NCBI RefSeq assembly: GCF_000373565.1
Contig: NZ_KB891798.1
Span: 186,206-250,205 of the forward strand
Length of the DNA: 64,000 nt
Direction: 5' to 3'
Source: Streptomyces sp. HmicA12
GTDB taxonomy: Bacteria; Actinomycetota; Actinomycetes; Streptomycetales; Streptomycetaceae
In this document: one piece after another, positions 52,801 to 60,437 of the stretch
Layout of the letters: each line of letters opens with the position of its first letter
Numbering within the stretch: position 1 is the first letter of the stretch
Translations under genes and position numbers: made by a program
Notes under the pieces: generated by a model
Told to the model about the DNA's origin: nothing
Databases searched by the model: none
What the model saw: the letters and a program-made list of their open reading frames with translations, nothing else

Positions 52801-55208
52801 AGTACCTGCTCCGGTCCCACTTCGAGCAGCACGCCGGGCCCGGTCTCGACCAGCGCGTCCAGCGCGGTGGCGAACTGCACCGGCCCCACGAGCTGGTTGG
52901 CCCAGAAGGCAGGGTCGACAGCCTCGTCCCCGGACATGACGCGTCCGGTCGCGGCGGAGTAGACGGGCAGGATCGGCGGCTTCAGGGTCACGCCGGCGAA
53001 TGCCTTCTCGAACGTGCGGGCGGCTTCGCCGAGCAGAGGCGTGTGGAAGGCCCCCGATGTGGGGAGCCGGGTGCAGGCGACGCCGCGGTTGGAGAGTTCC
53101 GCGGCCACGTCGGCGAGGTCGTCCTCCGACCCGGCCAGCACCACCTGGTCGGTCCTGTTGATCACCGCCACGGTGACGGTCCCGCACAGCAGGTCGCTGA
53201 GCGCCTCCGCGTCGGATGCCACAGCGAGCATTCCACCGCCGGCCGGATGATCACGCATCGCTCTGGCGCGGGCCAGGACCAGCGAGGCGGCAGCGTCGGG
53301 TTCGAAAACTCCCGCAACCGTCGCGGCCGCCAGCTCGCCCAGGCTGTGGCCGAGGAGCGCGGCGGGACGTACTCCCGCTTGCTGCCACACGTGGGCCAGA
53401 GCGAGTTCGGTGGCGAACAGGAGGGGCTGCGCGAGGGAGGTCTCGTTGACGTCGAGACCCGGCACGCCGCGCCAGCAGTCGCGGAGCGGCAGGTCGGGGG
53501 AGTCCAGCCGATCGAGCCATTCGTCGAGCGCACGGGTGAAAGTCGGCACGCGCCGGTAGAGGCCGCGTGCCATCTGCACGTGCTGGGAACCCTGACCGGG
53601 GAACAGCAGTGAGACGGAAGGCGGCCCAGTCACCGGGTGCCGCGAGACAAGGATGCGACCGGTGTCGGCTGCCGTCATGGTGGTGGCCGCGTCATGAGCA
53701 CCGGTGCACACGGCGGCCGCCCGGACCGGATGCTTCCCGCGGCCGTGCTGCAGGGTTGCCACCGCGTCCGCGAACACCTCTTCGCCCAGCTGCAGAAAGG
53801 CTTCGGCGAGGCCGGTGCGGACGGTCCGCTCGGCGTCTGTGCCAGGGCTCGACCAGACCACCAGACGCGGTTCCCCCTGATGGGGCGTGAGGGCGAGGGA
53901 GGGAGGCTCCTCCAGCACCACGTGGGCGTTGGAGCCACCGATCCCCATGGAGCTCACGCACGCGCGGCGCGGCCGCTGCGGATCCCGTGGCCAGGCAGCG
54001 AGCCGGTCCTGTACGCGGAACACGGACGATCCGAGATCGAGTCGAGGATGGGGCGAGCGGTAGTTGATGCTGGGCGGCAGCTGCTCGTGCTCCAGCGCGA
54101 GGATCGTTTTGATCAACCCCGCCAGGCCGGCCACCGGTCCCAGATGCCCGATGTTCCCCTTCACCGAACCAATGGAGCAACTGCCCACCGGAAGCCGCTC
54201 CTCGGCGAGGCCGTTGAAGGCGTCGGTCAGCGCGCGGATCTCGATGGGGTCCCCCATGCCGGTGCCCGTCCCGTGCGCCTCGACGTAGCTGATGTCGCCC
54301 GGTCGTACGCCGGCCGTCGTCAGTGCTTCCCTCACCACCGCGCTCTGAGCGGCCGCGTTGGGCGCACCGAAGCTGACCTTGTCGGAGCCGTCGTTGTTGA
54401 TCGCGCTGCCGCGGATCACGGCGCGGATGTGGTCGTGGTCGGCGAGGGCATCGGGAAGTCGCTTCAGCATGACCGCACACGCGCCCCCGCCGAACACGGT
54501 GCCGTCGGCCTCCGCGTCGAAGGGCCTGCAATGACCGCTGCGGGACTGGACTCCGCCCTCCGACCAGAGATAGCCCTGCCCGAACGGGAAGTCGATGCTT
54601 GCTCCTCCGACGAGCGCGGTGTCGCAGTCGCCGACGCGCAGCGACTGGCACGCCAGGTGCAGAGCGACCAGAGTGCTGGAGCAGGCGGTCTGCACGGTCA
54701 CGCTGGGTCCTTGCAGGTTGAGCTTGTACGACGTCATGGTGGCGATGTAGCCGCCGAGATTGAGCGACGCCACGTCGGAGAGCGGGAATCCCAACACGTC
54801 CTTCTGCGCACGCAGATGGTGTTCGTCATAGAGCGGCGCCCCGGCCGATGCGAAGACGGCGGTGCCCGCGCCGACGAGGGTCGGGTCGTAGCCTGCGTTC
54901 TCGATCGCCGTGTGGGCCGCTTCGAGGAACAGCCGGATCTGCGGGTCGCAGGTCTGCGCCTCTCGCGGGGTCATGGCGAACAGATCGGCGTCGAAGTACT
55001 GCGTATCCGGCATCAGGGCGGCCGTCTTGACGTACGCCGTGTTGGTCAGCAGTTCCTCGGAGACACCATGATCGCGCAGGTGCTCGTCGCTCAGCGCGGT
55101 CACGGACTCCGTGCCCCGGACGAGGTTCAGCCAGTAGGCGTCAACGCAAGACGCGCCGGGGACCCGTGCCGCGACCCCGACCACCGCGATCTTGTCGTCA
55201 TCGTCCAC
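49815..55208 (-). CDS. Type I polyketide synthase module KS-AT-KR-DH-ACP
   Basis: 1797 aa. The GTG at 55208 is chosen because GAGGAGG lies 5 bases upstream; the frame opens slightly earlier at a TTG. KS (5-435): Cys176 in TACSS, His312 in EAHGTGT, His355 in GNIGHL, all active. AT (530-830): GHSLGE with Ser622 and GAFH (719-722), closest to the malonyl-type HAFH. KR (1155-1335): GGMGALG, SSRAAVDG and Tyr1317/Asn1321, active. DH-like double hot-dog (1370-1640): His1381 (HRLDDIPILPG, with Asp for the usual Gly) and HPALLD. ACP (1715-1790): GGDS with Ser1756. KR before DH is the reverse of the common order. One extension unit with reduction and possibly dehydration is expected. Confidence 0.93.
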   Translation of the reverse strand: MDDDDKIAVVGVAARVPGASCVDAYWLNLVRGTESVTALSDEHLRDHGVSEELLTNTAYVKTAALMPDTQYFDADLFAMTPREAQTCDPQIRLFLEAAHTAIENAGYDPTLVGAGTAVFASAGAPLYDEHHLRAQKDVLGFPLSDVASLNLGGYIATMTSYKLNLQGPSVTVQTACSSTLVALHLACQSLRVGDCDTALVGGASIDFPFGQGYLWSEGGVQSRSGHCRPFDAEADGTVFGGGACAVMLKRLPDALADHDHIRAVIRGSAINNDGSDKVSFGAPNAAAQSAVVREALTTAGVRPGDISYVEAHGTGTGMGDPIEIRALTDAFNGLAEERLPVGSCSIGSVKGNIGHLGPVAGLAGLIKTILALEHEQLPPSINYRSPHPRLDLGSSVFRVQDRLAAWPRDPQRPRRACVSSMGIGGSNAHVVLEEPPSLALTPHQGEPRLVVWSSPGTDAERTVRTGLAEAFLQLGEEVFADAVATLQHGRGKHPVRAAAVCTGAHDAATTMTAADTGRILVSRHPVTGPPSVSLLFPGQGSQHVQMARGLYRRVPTFTRALDEWLDRLDSPDLPLRDCWRGVPGLDVNETSLAQPLLFATELALAHVWQQAGVRPAALLGHSLGELAAATVAGVFEPDAAASLVLARARAMRDHPAGGGMLAVASDAEALSDLLCGTVTVAVINRTDQVVLAGSEDDLADVAAELSNRGVACTRLPTSGAFHTPLLGEAARTFEKAFAGVTLKPPILPVYSAATGRVMSGDEAVDPAFWANQLVGPVQFATALDALVETGPGVLLEVGPEQVLSDLARRHERVRNASVAVVPTLPRRRGGTAADDLADQDITAVLTAAAHLWTAGTDIAWEAVGQAPLRHRIPLPGYPYQRERHWVDAPRAAPAQVMTAPDAPVETNTAQPPTPSAAPLEDGPTGPFSSMRWASSALTPPNITRAGTTVVVFLPSAEDSANDVVAALKCAGMHTIRVRPADAYRDEGGEFAIRPGVVADIERVFDELARRGIEADLLVHALAAAPWPPATTDNVQQQLDDSFFSALALAKHGLRTSATGRVPELIALTSGAIDVSGADPVDPVKAAVHGLVRTLHAELPRQRCKVIDFSSRTPVDELREEICRVDQDLVVALRGRHRWVPREAALQVAPDHTSALRSGGVYVITGGMGALGLATMRSLAATGIRPRIALLGRTLPAAEEPVDAWSAEVRAAVHEATALGAEVRLLACDVGDPRQVRRALDIVAAAFGPVQGLLHLAGVAGNGILQTRDPAQAAEVLRPKVHGTVALAEALAGRPELDWAVLFSSRAAVDGLVGGGDYAAANAVMDLCARPGLFPARRVLSVNYPSWASIGMASRPNGASAVGELHWTTTLGAADTWALDEHRLDDIPILPGTAHLDLVTRAYGNAVPAADDRATVLRDVVFVAPLVARRTRRVTVVFVPDGTGHRFEVRSQLVDDTTARWVSHATGRIERRSVEAPAVNLASLREATRPAARSAAGSFTLGPRWSSVLEVRDSTHERLLALRLPAQFTGDLRTHPLHPALLDLATSALRGAPGPGPQDRADETYLPFLYRALTVFAPLQEETTVRIRKKETHHGQLVADVEVIGCDGLVLVAVEGFTMRRTDRTAFGTKLEDGQADPEDHAGIAPSVGTDILLKLLSSRTPDQVLIRPHRNGRPVPVAPPASGQPAPEPPSIVSSLPLPRAGSGNAPTEPMATASGPATDTAPVSIADRLRGLWARTLGHDRIAPDDDFFDLGGDSLTAIELMTQIREAFDIELTVGFLFEAPTLAELAEVIDQRVR

Positions 55209-55263
55209 TGAGGCCTCCTCGATCAACGACGTGCGACCTCTTGGAAGCTAAGGCCCGGGCCGG

Positions 55264-55296
55264 GATCGGTCGTGTCGCCGAAACAGGCGACCGATC
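55264..55296 (-). other. Hairpin in the gap between the FemAB-like gene and the PKS gene
   Basis: GATCGGT (55264-55270) pairs with ACCGATC (55290-55296), with an inner CGCC/GGCG pair. It overlaps the stop of the FemAB-like gene and precedes the PKS ribosome site. It could weaken transcription into the PKS or stabilise the mRNA end; there is no U-tract. Confidence 0.4.
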
Positions 55297-56329
55297 ACCT
55301 GTCACGGGAGGGCGCGACCGGCAGCAGAAGGGAACGCAGGGGCTCCAGCCGGCATCCACGGAAGCGCTTCGCGGACAGGGACCCGACACCGAAGTCGATC
55401 AGTGCGGCGCCGTCGGTGATGGCTCGCTCGATCGGTTCGTAGTAGGTCAAGTTGAAGTACTGGCTGTGCTCCGGCGCCGCGTAGTCGCGGCCCACCGCCC
55501 TGACGGCCCAGGTGTCGCCGCGGCGGTGCACGACCGAGAACGCCACCGGTCTGCCGGACAGATATCCGACCAGCGCGCGTACCTCGGAGCCCGGCGTCAG
55601 CGCGAGCATGGCCAGGTAGAACTCCGCCTCCACAGGATCCGCGGAATCGCCGTGGCGCTGTTGCGTCTGCGCGAGGAGGGGCGCGACCTCGGCCGCGACC
55701 GAGGACAGCGGCTCGTCGCGCATGACGATCCCGCTGGTCGCGAAGGCGTGGCGCTCCCGCCGGACCTGCCATCTGCGCTTGCGCGGAAGAGCGGCGAGGT
55801 ACTCGGAGAAATGCCCCCATTCGATCGGCATCACGGCCTTGTCGCGCGTGGTGTCCGCCACCGCCTCGGGCTCGAACTCCGCGAGCCAACCGGCCTGGGC
55901 GGGATCGAGGTCCGGGATCAGGACCTGCGGGCAGCCGGCCCCCGAGGCGATCTCCCGGGCGGCCGAGACCAGCGCCCCTGCGGCGGCGGTGGCACACGCG
56001 GGGTCGATCGCAGCGCTCAGGGCCAGATGATTCCGGTAACCGCCTGCCCCGCCGGCCGAACAGACTCGGGAGCCTGCGGAAAGGGACAGCTCATCGACGA
56101 GGCTCGCCGCGACGAGAGAGGCTTCGTAGGTGCGTGAGAACTGGTAGACGGGAAGCAGACCGAGCGCGACGCCCGACGTGGAGCGCGCGACCACATAGGT
56201 GATGCGGGCGCCACGCCTGTGCTCCACTATGTGATGGCGTTCCAGTTCCTCCAGGACGTGGCCCGATGCCGTGACGCCGAGTTCGTCCAGAAGGTCGAGC
56301 GAAACCCTGTCGACTTCTTCGGTACGCAT
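55295..56329 (-). CDS. FemAB/BioF2-like GNAT-fold acyltransferase
   Basis: 344 aa; start at 56329 preceded by AGGGTGAGG. The C-terminal two thirds fit the Acetyltransf_6/FemAB-like fold: LPRKRRWQVRRERHAFATSG, EFYLAMLALTPGSEVRALVG, YLSGRPVAFSVVHRRGDTWA, YFNLTYYEPIERAI and FGVGSLSAKRFRGC near the end. Members include peptidoglycan FemXAB enzymes that use aminoacyl-tRNA and acyltransferases of natural-product pathways. It heads the PKS/NRPS operon with an 86-base gap before the PKS. It may attach an amino acid or acyl group to a carrier-bound or released intermediate. The donor cannot be read from sequence. Confidence 0.75.
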   Translation of the reverse strand: MRTEEVDRVSLDLLDELGVTASGHVLEELERHHIVEHRRGARITYVVARSTSGVALGLLPVYQFSRTYEASLVAASLVDELSLSAGSRVCSAGGAGGYRNHLALSAAIDPACATAAAGALVSAAREIASGAGCPQVLIPDLDPAQAGWLAEFEPEAVADTTRDKAVMPIEWGHFSEYLAALPRKRRWQVRRERHAFATSGIVMRDEPLSSVAAEVAPLLAQTQQRHGDSADPVEAEFYLAMLALTPGSEVRALVGYLSGRPVAFSVVHRRGDTWAVRAVGRDYAAPEHSQYFNLTYYEPIERAITDGAALIDFGVGSLSAKRFRGCRLEPLRSLLLPVAPSRDR

Positions 56330-56608
56330 TGCCTCACCCTGTCGTCCCGGGGCCATGGGATGAGCCCCCATTGCAGGGGACGTCGCGAGCAGGCGGGAGG
56401 CGAGTCACCCGAACGGGCGGCATGACCATCAACGTCGCCGTACCCGAAACTCGTCTCACTGGTTTGGCCGTTGGGCACCACAGCGGAGCGGTGCGCTCGA
56501 CGGGAGTTCGTGCCGTGAGCGACGCCACCTCGTTCAGGGACTGTCCACCGCTCGACGAACGCGGCGCAGGATGGGCGACGCGAACGGGCCCATCTGGAAG
56601 GAAGGCTG

Positions 56609-57709
56609 ATGAACGTTCACACGCTCAGTCGTGTGGAAGCGCGTCGGATCGCGACGCGTGCGCAACTCCTGCACGGCGAGCGGCCGTCGGAATTGACGGA
56701 CGTGGTGCGGCACCTGACGCTGCTGCAACTGGATCCCGTCGCGGCCATCGCGCCTGCCGCGGATCTTGTGTCGTGGAGCAGACTCGGTGCGGCCTATTCA
56801 CCGGATCTTCTGGTCCGGATGCTCAAGGAGCGCGAACTCGTCGAGATCGGGGCAACCGTCCGGCCGATCGAGGACGCCGTGCTCTATCGGGCAGAAATGG
56901 CCGGGATGCGGAATCGGCCGCCGGTGGCCGACTGGGAGAAGAGGATGCACGGCTGGCTCGAGGCCAATGACGCCTGCCGCCGCGACATCCTGACGCGGCT
57001 GGAAGCAGATGGCCCGCTGCTCTCGCGCGACATCCCGGACACGTGCGTGCTTCCGTGGAAGTCCACCGGGTGGACGAACGACCAGAACGTGATCCGGCTG
57101 CTGGGGCTCATGGCCGATCTGGGAGAGGTGGCCATCGCGGGGCGGCAGGGCCGCAATCGGCTGTGGGACCTGGCCGAGCGGGTGTACCCGGATGCGGCGG
57201 TGCCGGACCCGGAGGAGGGTCTGCGCGTGCGCAACGAGCGGAGGCTGCGGTCATTGGGAATCGCCCGCAGCAAGTCGGCCAAGGTACCCGTCGAGCCGTA
57301 CGACGTCGGTGGAGCGGGCGAAGCGGCAGTTGTCGAAGGCGTCAAGGGCGAGTGGCGCGTCGACCCCACGTACCTCGGGCAGTCGTTCGAGGGGCGGACG
57401 GCACTGTTGTCCCCCTTCGACCGCCTGGTCCATGATCGCAAGCGTGCCATGGAGCTCTTTGATTTCGAGTTCGGAGTGGAGATGTACAAGCCTGCGGCGA
57501 AACGCCGTTGGGGATATTTCGCGCTGCCGATCCTGTTCCACGACCGTCTGGTGGGCAAGCTCGATGCGACGGCGGACCGGAAGAAGGGCGTCCTGCGGAT
57601 CAACGCCGTCCACGAGGACGAGGTGTTCACGAAGGAGATGACGGTAGCCGTCGATGCGGAAGTGGACGCGCTGGCCGAATGGCTCGAACTGGAAGTGGAG
57701 CGTTCCTGA
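56609..57709 (+). CDS. HTH_42 / YcaQ-AlkZ-family DNA glycosylase
   Basis: 366 aa, AAGGAAGG upstream. The winged-helix glycosylase family is recognised by LSRVEARRIATRAQLL, LTLLQLDPVAAIAPAADL, RMLKERELVEIG, RRRWGYFALPILFHDRLVG (present as KRRWGYFALPILFHDRLVG) and LDATADRKKGVL. The catalytic motif reads Q-L-D (Gln40, Asp42), the Q-x-D form of YcaQ/AlkX rather than the Q-x-Q of azinomycin-resistance AlkZ. These enzymes remove bulky alkylated bases or unhook interstrand crosslinks, and members inside gene clusters are self-resistance proteins for genotoxic products. It is divergent from the PKS/NRPS operon (279 bases between starts), which supports a resistance role. Confidence 0.85.
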   Translation: MNVHTLSRVEARRIATRAQLLHGERPSELTDVVRHLTLLQLDPVAAIAPAADLVSWSRLGAAYSPDLLVRMLKERELVEIGATVRPIEDAVLYRAEMAGMRNRPPVADWEKRMHGWLEANDACRRDILTRLEADGPLLSRDIPDTCVLPWKSTGWTNDQNVIRLLGLMADLGEVAIAGRQGRNRLWDLAERVYPDAAVPDPEEGLRVRNERRLRSLGIARSKSAKVPVEPYDVGGAGEAAVVEGVKGEWRVDPTYLGQSFEGRTALLSPFDRLVHDRKRAMELFDFEFGVEMYKPAAKRRWGYFALPILFHDRLVGKLDATADRKKGVLRINAVHEDEVFTKEMTVAVDAEVDALAEWLELEVERS

Positions 57710-57745
57710 CCAGCGTCGTCCGCAGACGAAGGGAGGCGAGGAGAG

Positions 57746-58612
57746 GTGACGGAGGCGCGCGGGAGATGTACTGACCGAGCTCATCCGCACCTGTGGGCGG
57801 TGAGCGACCTTCACGTCGGACACCCGGCGAACCAGAGCGTGGTCGACGGACTGGCCGCACAGCATCCTGATGACTGGCTCCTCGTCGCCGGGGACGTGGC
57901 GGATTCGTCATCACGGACACAGGAAGTGCTGGCGGATCTGCGCAGCCGTTTTCGGCGGGTCATCTGGACACCGGGCAACCACGAACTGTGGACGCATCCG
58001 CGTGACGAGGACCAGAGCCGGGGAGTGGCGCGGTACGCCGGCTTGGTGGACATGTGCCGCAAGGCAGATGTGCTGACGCCGGAGGACGAGTACGCCACCT
58101 GGCGCGGCCCGCAGCGGGAATTCCTCGTCGTCCCGGTCCACGTCCTGTACGACTACTCGTTCCGCGACCCCGGCGTCGCACTCGACGATGCCTTGGAGGC
58201 GGCATGGGAAGCGGGGCACGTGTTCGGTGACGAAGTGCTGTTGCACCCGGACCCGTACCCCACGCGTCAGGAATGGTGCCGCGCTCGTGTCGAGTTGACC
58301 GAGGAGCGGTTGGCTGTCGCCGGACAGGACCGCCCGATGATCGTGGTCAACCACTACCCCTTGGTGGAAGAACCGACGCGGCGGATGTTCTCCTCGCATC
58401 TGGCCATGTGGTGCGGCACGCGGCTCACCGCGCAGTGGCACAAGCGCTTCCCCATCCACACTGTCGTGCACGGCCATTTGCACATGCCACGGTCGTCGGT
58501 CGACGACGGTGTCGCCATCGAGGAGGTTTCCCTCGGCTATCCACGAGAGTGGAAGTATCGGACGACACCGTTCGCACCACGGTCGATCGCGTGTGGGGTC
58601 AGCACCCGTTGA
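57746..58612 (+). CDS. Calcineurin-like metallophosphoesterase
   Basis: 288 aa from a GTG preceded by GAGGAGA. All five metal-binding blocks are in order: SDLHVGHP, AGDVAD, PGNHELW, NHYPLVEE and HGHLHMPR. The family cleaves phosphomono- or diesters in the cytoplasm. It follows the glycosylase gene by 36 bases on the same strand and so may belong to the resistance part of the cluster, or release a phosphorylated intermediate. Its stop is two bases from that of the convergent regulator. Confidence 0.85.
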   Translation: MTEARGRCTDRAHPHLWAVSDLHVGHPANQSVVDGLAAQHPDDWLLVAGDVADSSSRTQEVLADLRSRFRRVIWTPGNHELWTHPRDEDQSRGVARYAGLVDMCRKADVLTPEDEYATWRGPQREFLVVPVHVLYDYSFRDPGVALDDALEAAWEAGHVFGDEVLLHPDPYPTRQEWCRARVELTEERLAVAGQDRPMIVVNHYPLVEEPTRRMFSSHLAMWCGTRLTAQWHKRFPIHTVVHGHLHMPRSSVDDGVAIEEVSLGYPREWKYRTTPFAPRSIACGVSTR

Positions 58613-58614
58613 CC

Positions 58615-59316
58615 TTATGGCGCGGACGCTCCTTCGCGTCCCAAGCGAAAAGCATCGGCAGAGGGCTCACCATGGATCGTGATATTCGTACTGCCGACGG
58701 ACTCCTCTTCTTCTGGTGATGTGACGAATCTACCGAGGAGAGCGGCGCGGGTGAGCTCCGCTTTGTTTCCAACGTCAAGTTTGACGCGTATTCGTTTTAC
58801 GTAGGTGTCGACGGTGTGCTGGCTTATGCCCAGGCGAGTTGCTATCTGGCCGTGCGTTCTTCCCTGGGCGATCTGGGTGAGAACTTGCTGCTCACGGTCG
58901 GAGAGCGTGGGTTGTCCAGCCTGGACTGCATTGCTCGCGGTGTCCGTGCTGGGCCGGGTCAGTGCTGAATGACCGGCGGATCCTGCGGCGGCGAGTTCGA
59001 TGGCGCGGACGATCTCTGACCCCGGTTCGTCTTTACTGATGACGGCTGTCACTCCGGCCCTTATGTAATCTTTGCCTTTTGTAGAGAGTTCATTGGTGAG
59101 AATGAGAACCGCCATGGACCGAGCGGCGTCCGCGACGACGTCGAAGTCCGTTCCGGCGACCGCGTCGGCGTCCACGACCGCCACGTCGGCGAGCCAGCAC
59201 GGCTCTTCGCGGGCGGAGGTTCGGGTGGCGACGATTCTGACGCCGGCCGTTGTCAGGACCTGGCTCAGGCCGAGCAGGAAGCAGGGAGAGGTCACGAGCA
59301 AATCTGTACGAATCAT
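58615..59316 (-). CDS. NarL/LuxR-type regulator with degenerate receiver domain
   Basis: 233 aa; start at 59316 with GGGA upstream. The N-terminal 120 residues resemble a receiver ([48 protein letters not shown]) but the acidic pocket at the start is not evident, so phosphorylation is doubtful. The C-terminal LuxR HTH is complete ([38 protein letters not shown]). A tail of about 40 residues follows. Codon choice is less GC-rich than in the neighbours (ATA, AGG, AAA). It is a probable pathway-specific activator of the cluster. Confidence 0.88.
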   Translation of the reverse strand: MIRTDLLVTSPCFLLGLSQVLTTAGVRIVATRTSAREEPCWLADVAVVDADAVAGTDFDVVADAARSMAVLILTNELSTKGKDYIRAGVTAVISKDEPGSEIVRAIELAAAGSAGHSALTRPSTDTASNAVQAGQPTLSDREQQVLTQIAQGRTHGQIATRLGISQHTVDTYVKRIRVKLDVGNKAELTRAALLGRFVTSPEEEESVGSTNITIHGEPSADAFRLGREGASAP

Positions 59317-59769
59317 GCGTTTCCCAACGAGGAGGGCGCCCACTGGCGGTAGCGCGATCGACGGACGTCAGGTGTGCTGGGTGATGCTCGTTGAATCTGT
59401 TGTGGCGTCAGGTTCGTCTGTGAAACAGGTACTTCAGTGGGGAACATTCGTACCCCTGTGCGGACATGTCAACCTTCGGGGAGTCGGGAACATGATCCGT
59501 GCGGCATGCGTGACACTCGGTGGCAGAACGCCTGCTGAAAGTGAGGGAGTTGGGCGTGGAGTCGGGGTGCGGGCGACTCGCCGGACGGCTGTCCGCAGTG
59601 ATGCCGCCCGGAAAGTTCGTGCTCCTCGTCCGGTCACCGGCGCCCGCGGAATGCACGCGCAATTGCCGCCCTGCGCACGGGAGGTGAGAGGTTGTCAGTA
59701 GTCGGGTGAAGGGATAGCGTTTTGATGCGTTTGAGGAACGTCGATCAATAGACGGAGGAGATTGCGGAA
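59317..59769. promoter_or_regulatory. 453-base intergenic region with a GGGGAAC-4-GTACCCC palindrome
   Basis: No gene recognised. An imperfect palindrome GGGGAACATTCGTACCCC lies at 59439-59456, with one mismatch in seven paired positions; such GGGG/CCCC dyads are common sites of NarL/LuxR-type dimers. It stands 123 bases upstream of the regulator start and about 310 bases before the hydrolase gene. A role in autoregulation is an inference. Confidence 0.4.
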
Positions 59770-60339
59770 ATGGCTGAAGTTCTGCTGTATCACCACATCC
59801 AGGGTTTGACTGACGGCGTCCAGAAGTTTGCCGAGAGCCTGCGACAGGACGGCCACACCGTGCATACGCCGGATCTGTTCGAGGGGCGCACTTTCGGAAG
59901 TCTTGAGGAGGGTATGCAGTTCGCGCGGGAGACCGGCTTCGACACCCTCCGGGCGCGCGGTGCGGCGGCGGCCGAGGAACTCGACCCGACGCTTGTCTAC
60001 GCCGGATTCTCCTTCGGTGTGACGATCGCTCAGAAGCTTGCCCAGACGCGGCCAGGTGCGCGTGGTGCGCTGCTGATGCACGCCTGCATCCCCGTCGCCG
60101 AGTACGGGGAATCCTGGCCCGACGGCGTGCCGGTGCAGTTGCACGGCAAAGAGGGCGACGAGTTCTTCGACGAAGACCTTCCGGCGGCACGCGCGCTGGT
60201 CAAGTCCGCCTCGGCCGCAGAGCTGTTCGTCTACCCGGGCGATCAGCACCTGTTCACCGACGCCTCGCTCGACGCCTTCGACGCGGAGGCGTCCAAACTG
60301 CTGATGGATCGTGTACGGGGGTTCCTCGCGACGATCTGA
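59770..60339 (+). CDS. Dienelactone hydrolase family protein
   Basis: 189 aa with GGAGGAG upstream. The alpha/beta-hydrolase fold is compact. Nucleophile Ser81 in GFSFG replaces the Cys of classical dienelactone hydrolases, the acid is probably Asp130 (KEGDEFFDE) and His160 (PGDQHLF) completes the triad; HGKEGD matches the HG..D segment of the family. Ser-type members act as esterases or carboxymethylenebutenolidase-like enzymes of unknown substrate. Its place inside the cluster allows a tailoring or hydrolytic role. Confidence 0.85.
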   Translation: MAEVLLYHHIQGLTDGVQKFAESLRQDGHTVHTPDLFEGRTFGSLEEGMQFARETGFDTLRARGAAAAEELDPTLVYAGFSFGVTIAQKLAQTRPGARGALLMHACIPVAEYGESWPDGVPVQLHGKEGDEFFDEDLPAARALVKSASAAELFVYPGDQHLFTDASLDAFDAEASKLLMDRVRGFLATI

Positions 60340-60354
60340 GTCACGCGCAGACCG

Positions 60355-60394
60355 GCGGCCGGTCGCACACCGCCTGCGGCGTGCGACCGGCCGC
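60355..60394. terminator. Hairpin terminator between convergent genes
   Basis: GCGGCCGGTCGCAC (60355-60368) pairs perfectly with 60381-60394 over a 12-base loop. It lies 16 bases after the hydrolase stop and before the stop of the convergent reductase (60438). Confidence 0.88.
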
Positions 60395-60437
60395 GCGTGC
60401 GCGGTGCGGACAGGGAGTCGGCCGACATCAGTGCTGT

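Noticed and set aside
56422..56970. Small open frame between the FemAB-like and glycosylase genes, considered as LanB precursor peptide
   Set aside because: No ribosome site. It runs far into the glycosylase gene in another frame and has no leader/core character. No other precursor candidate was found in the operon.
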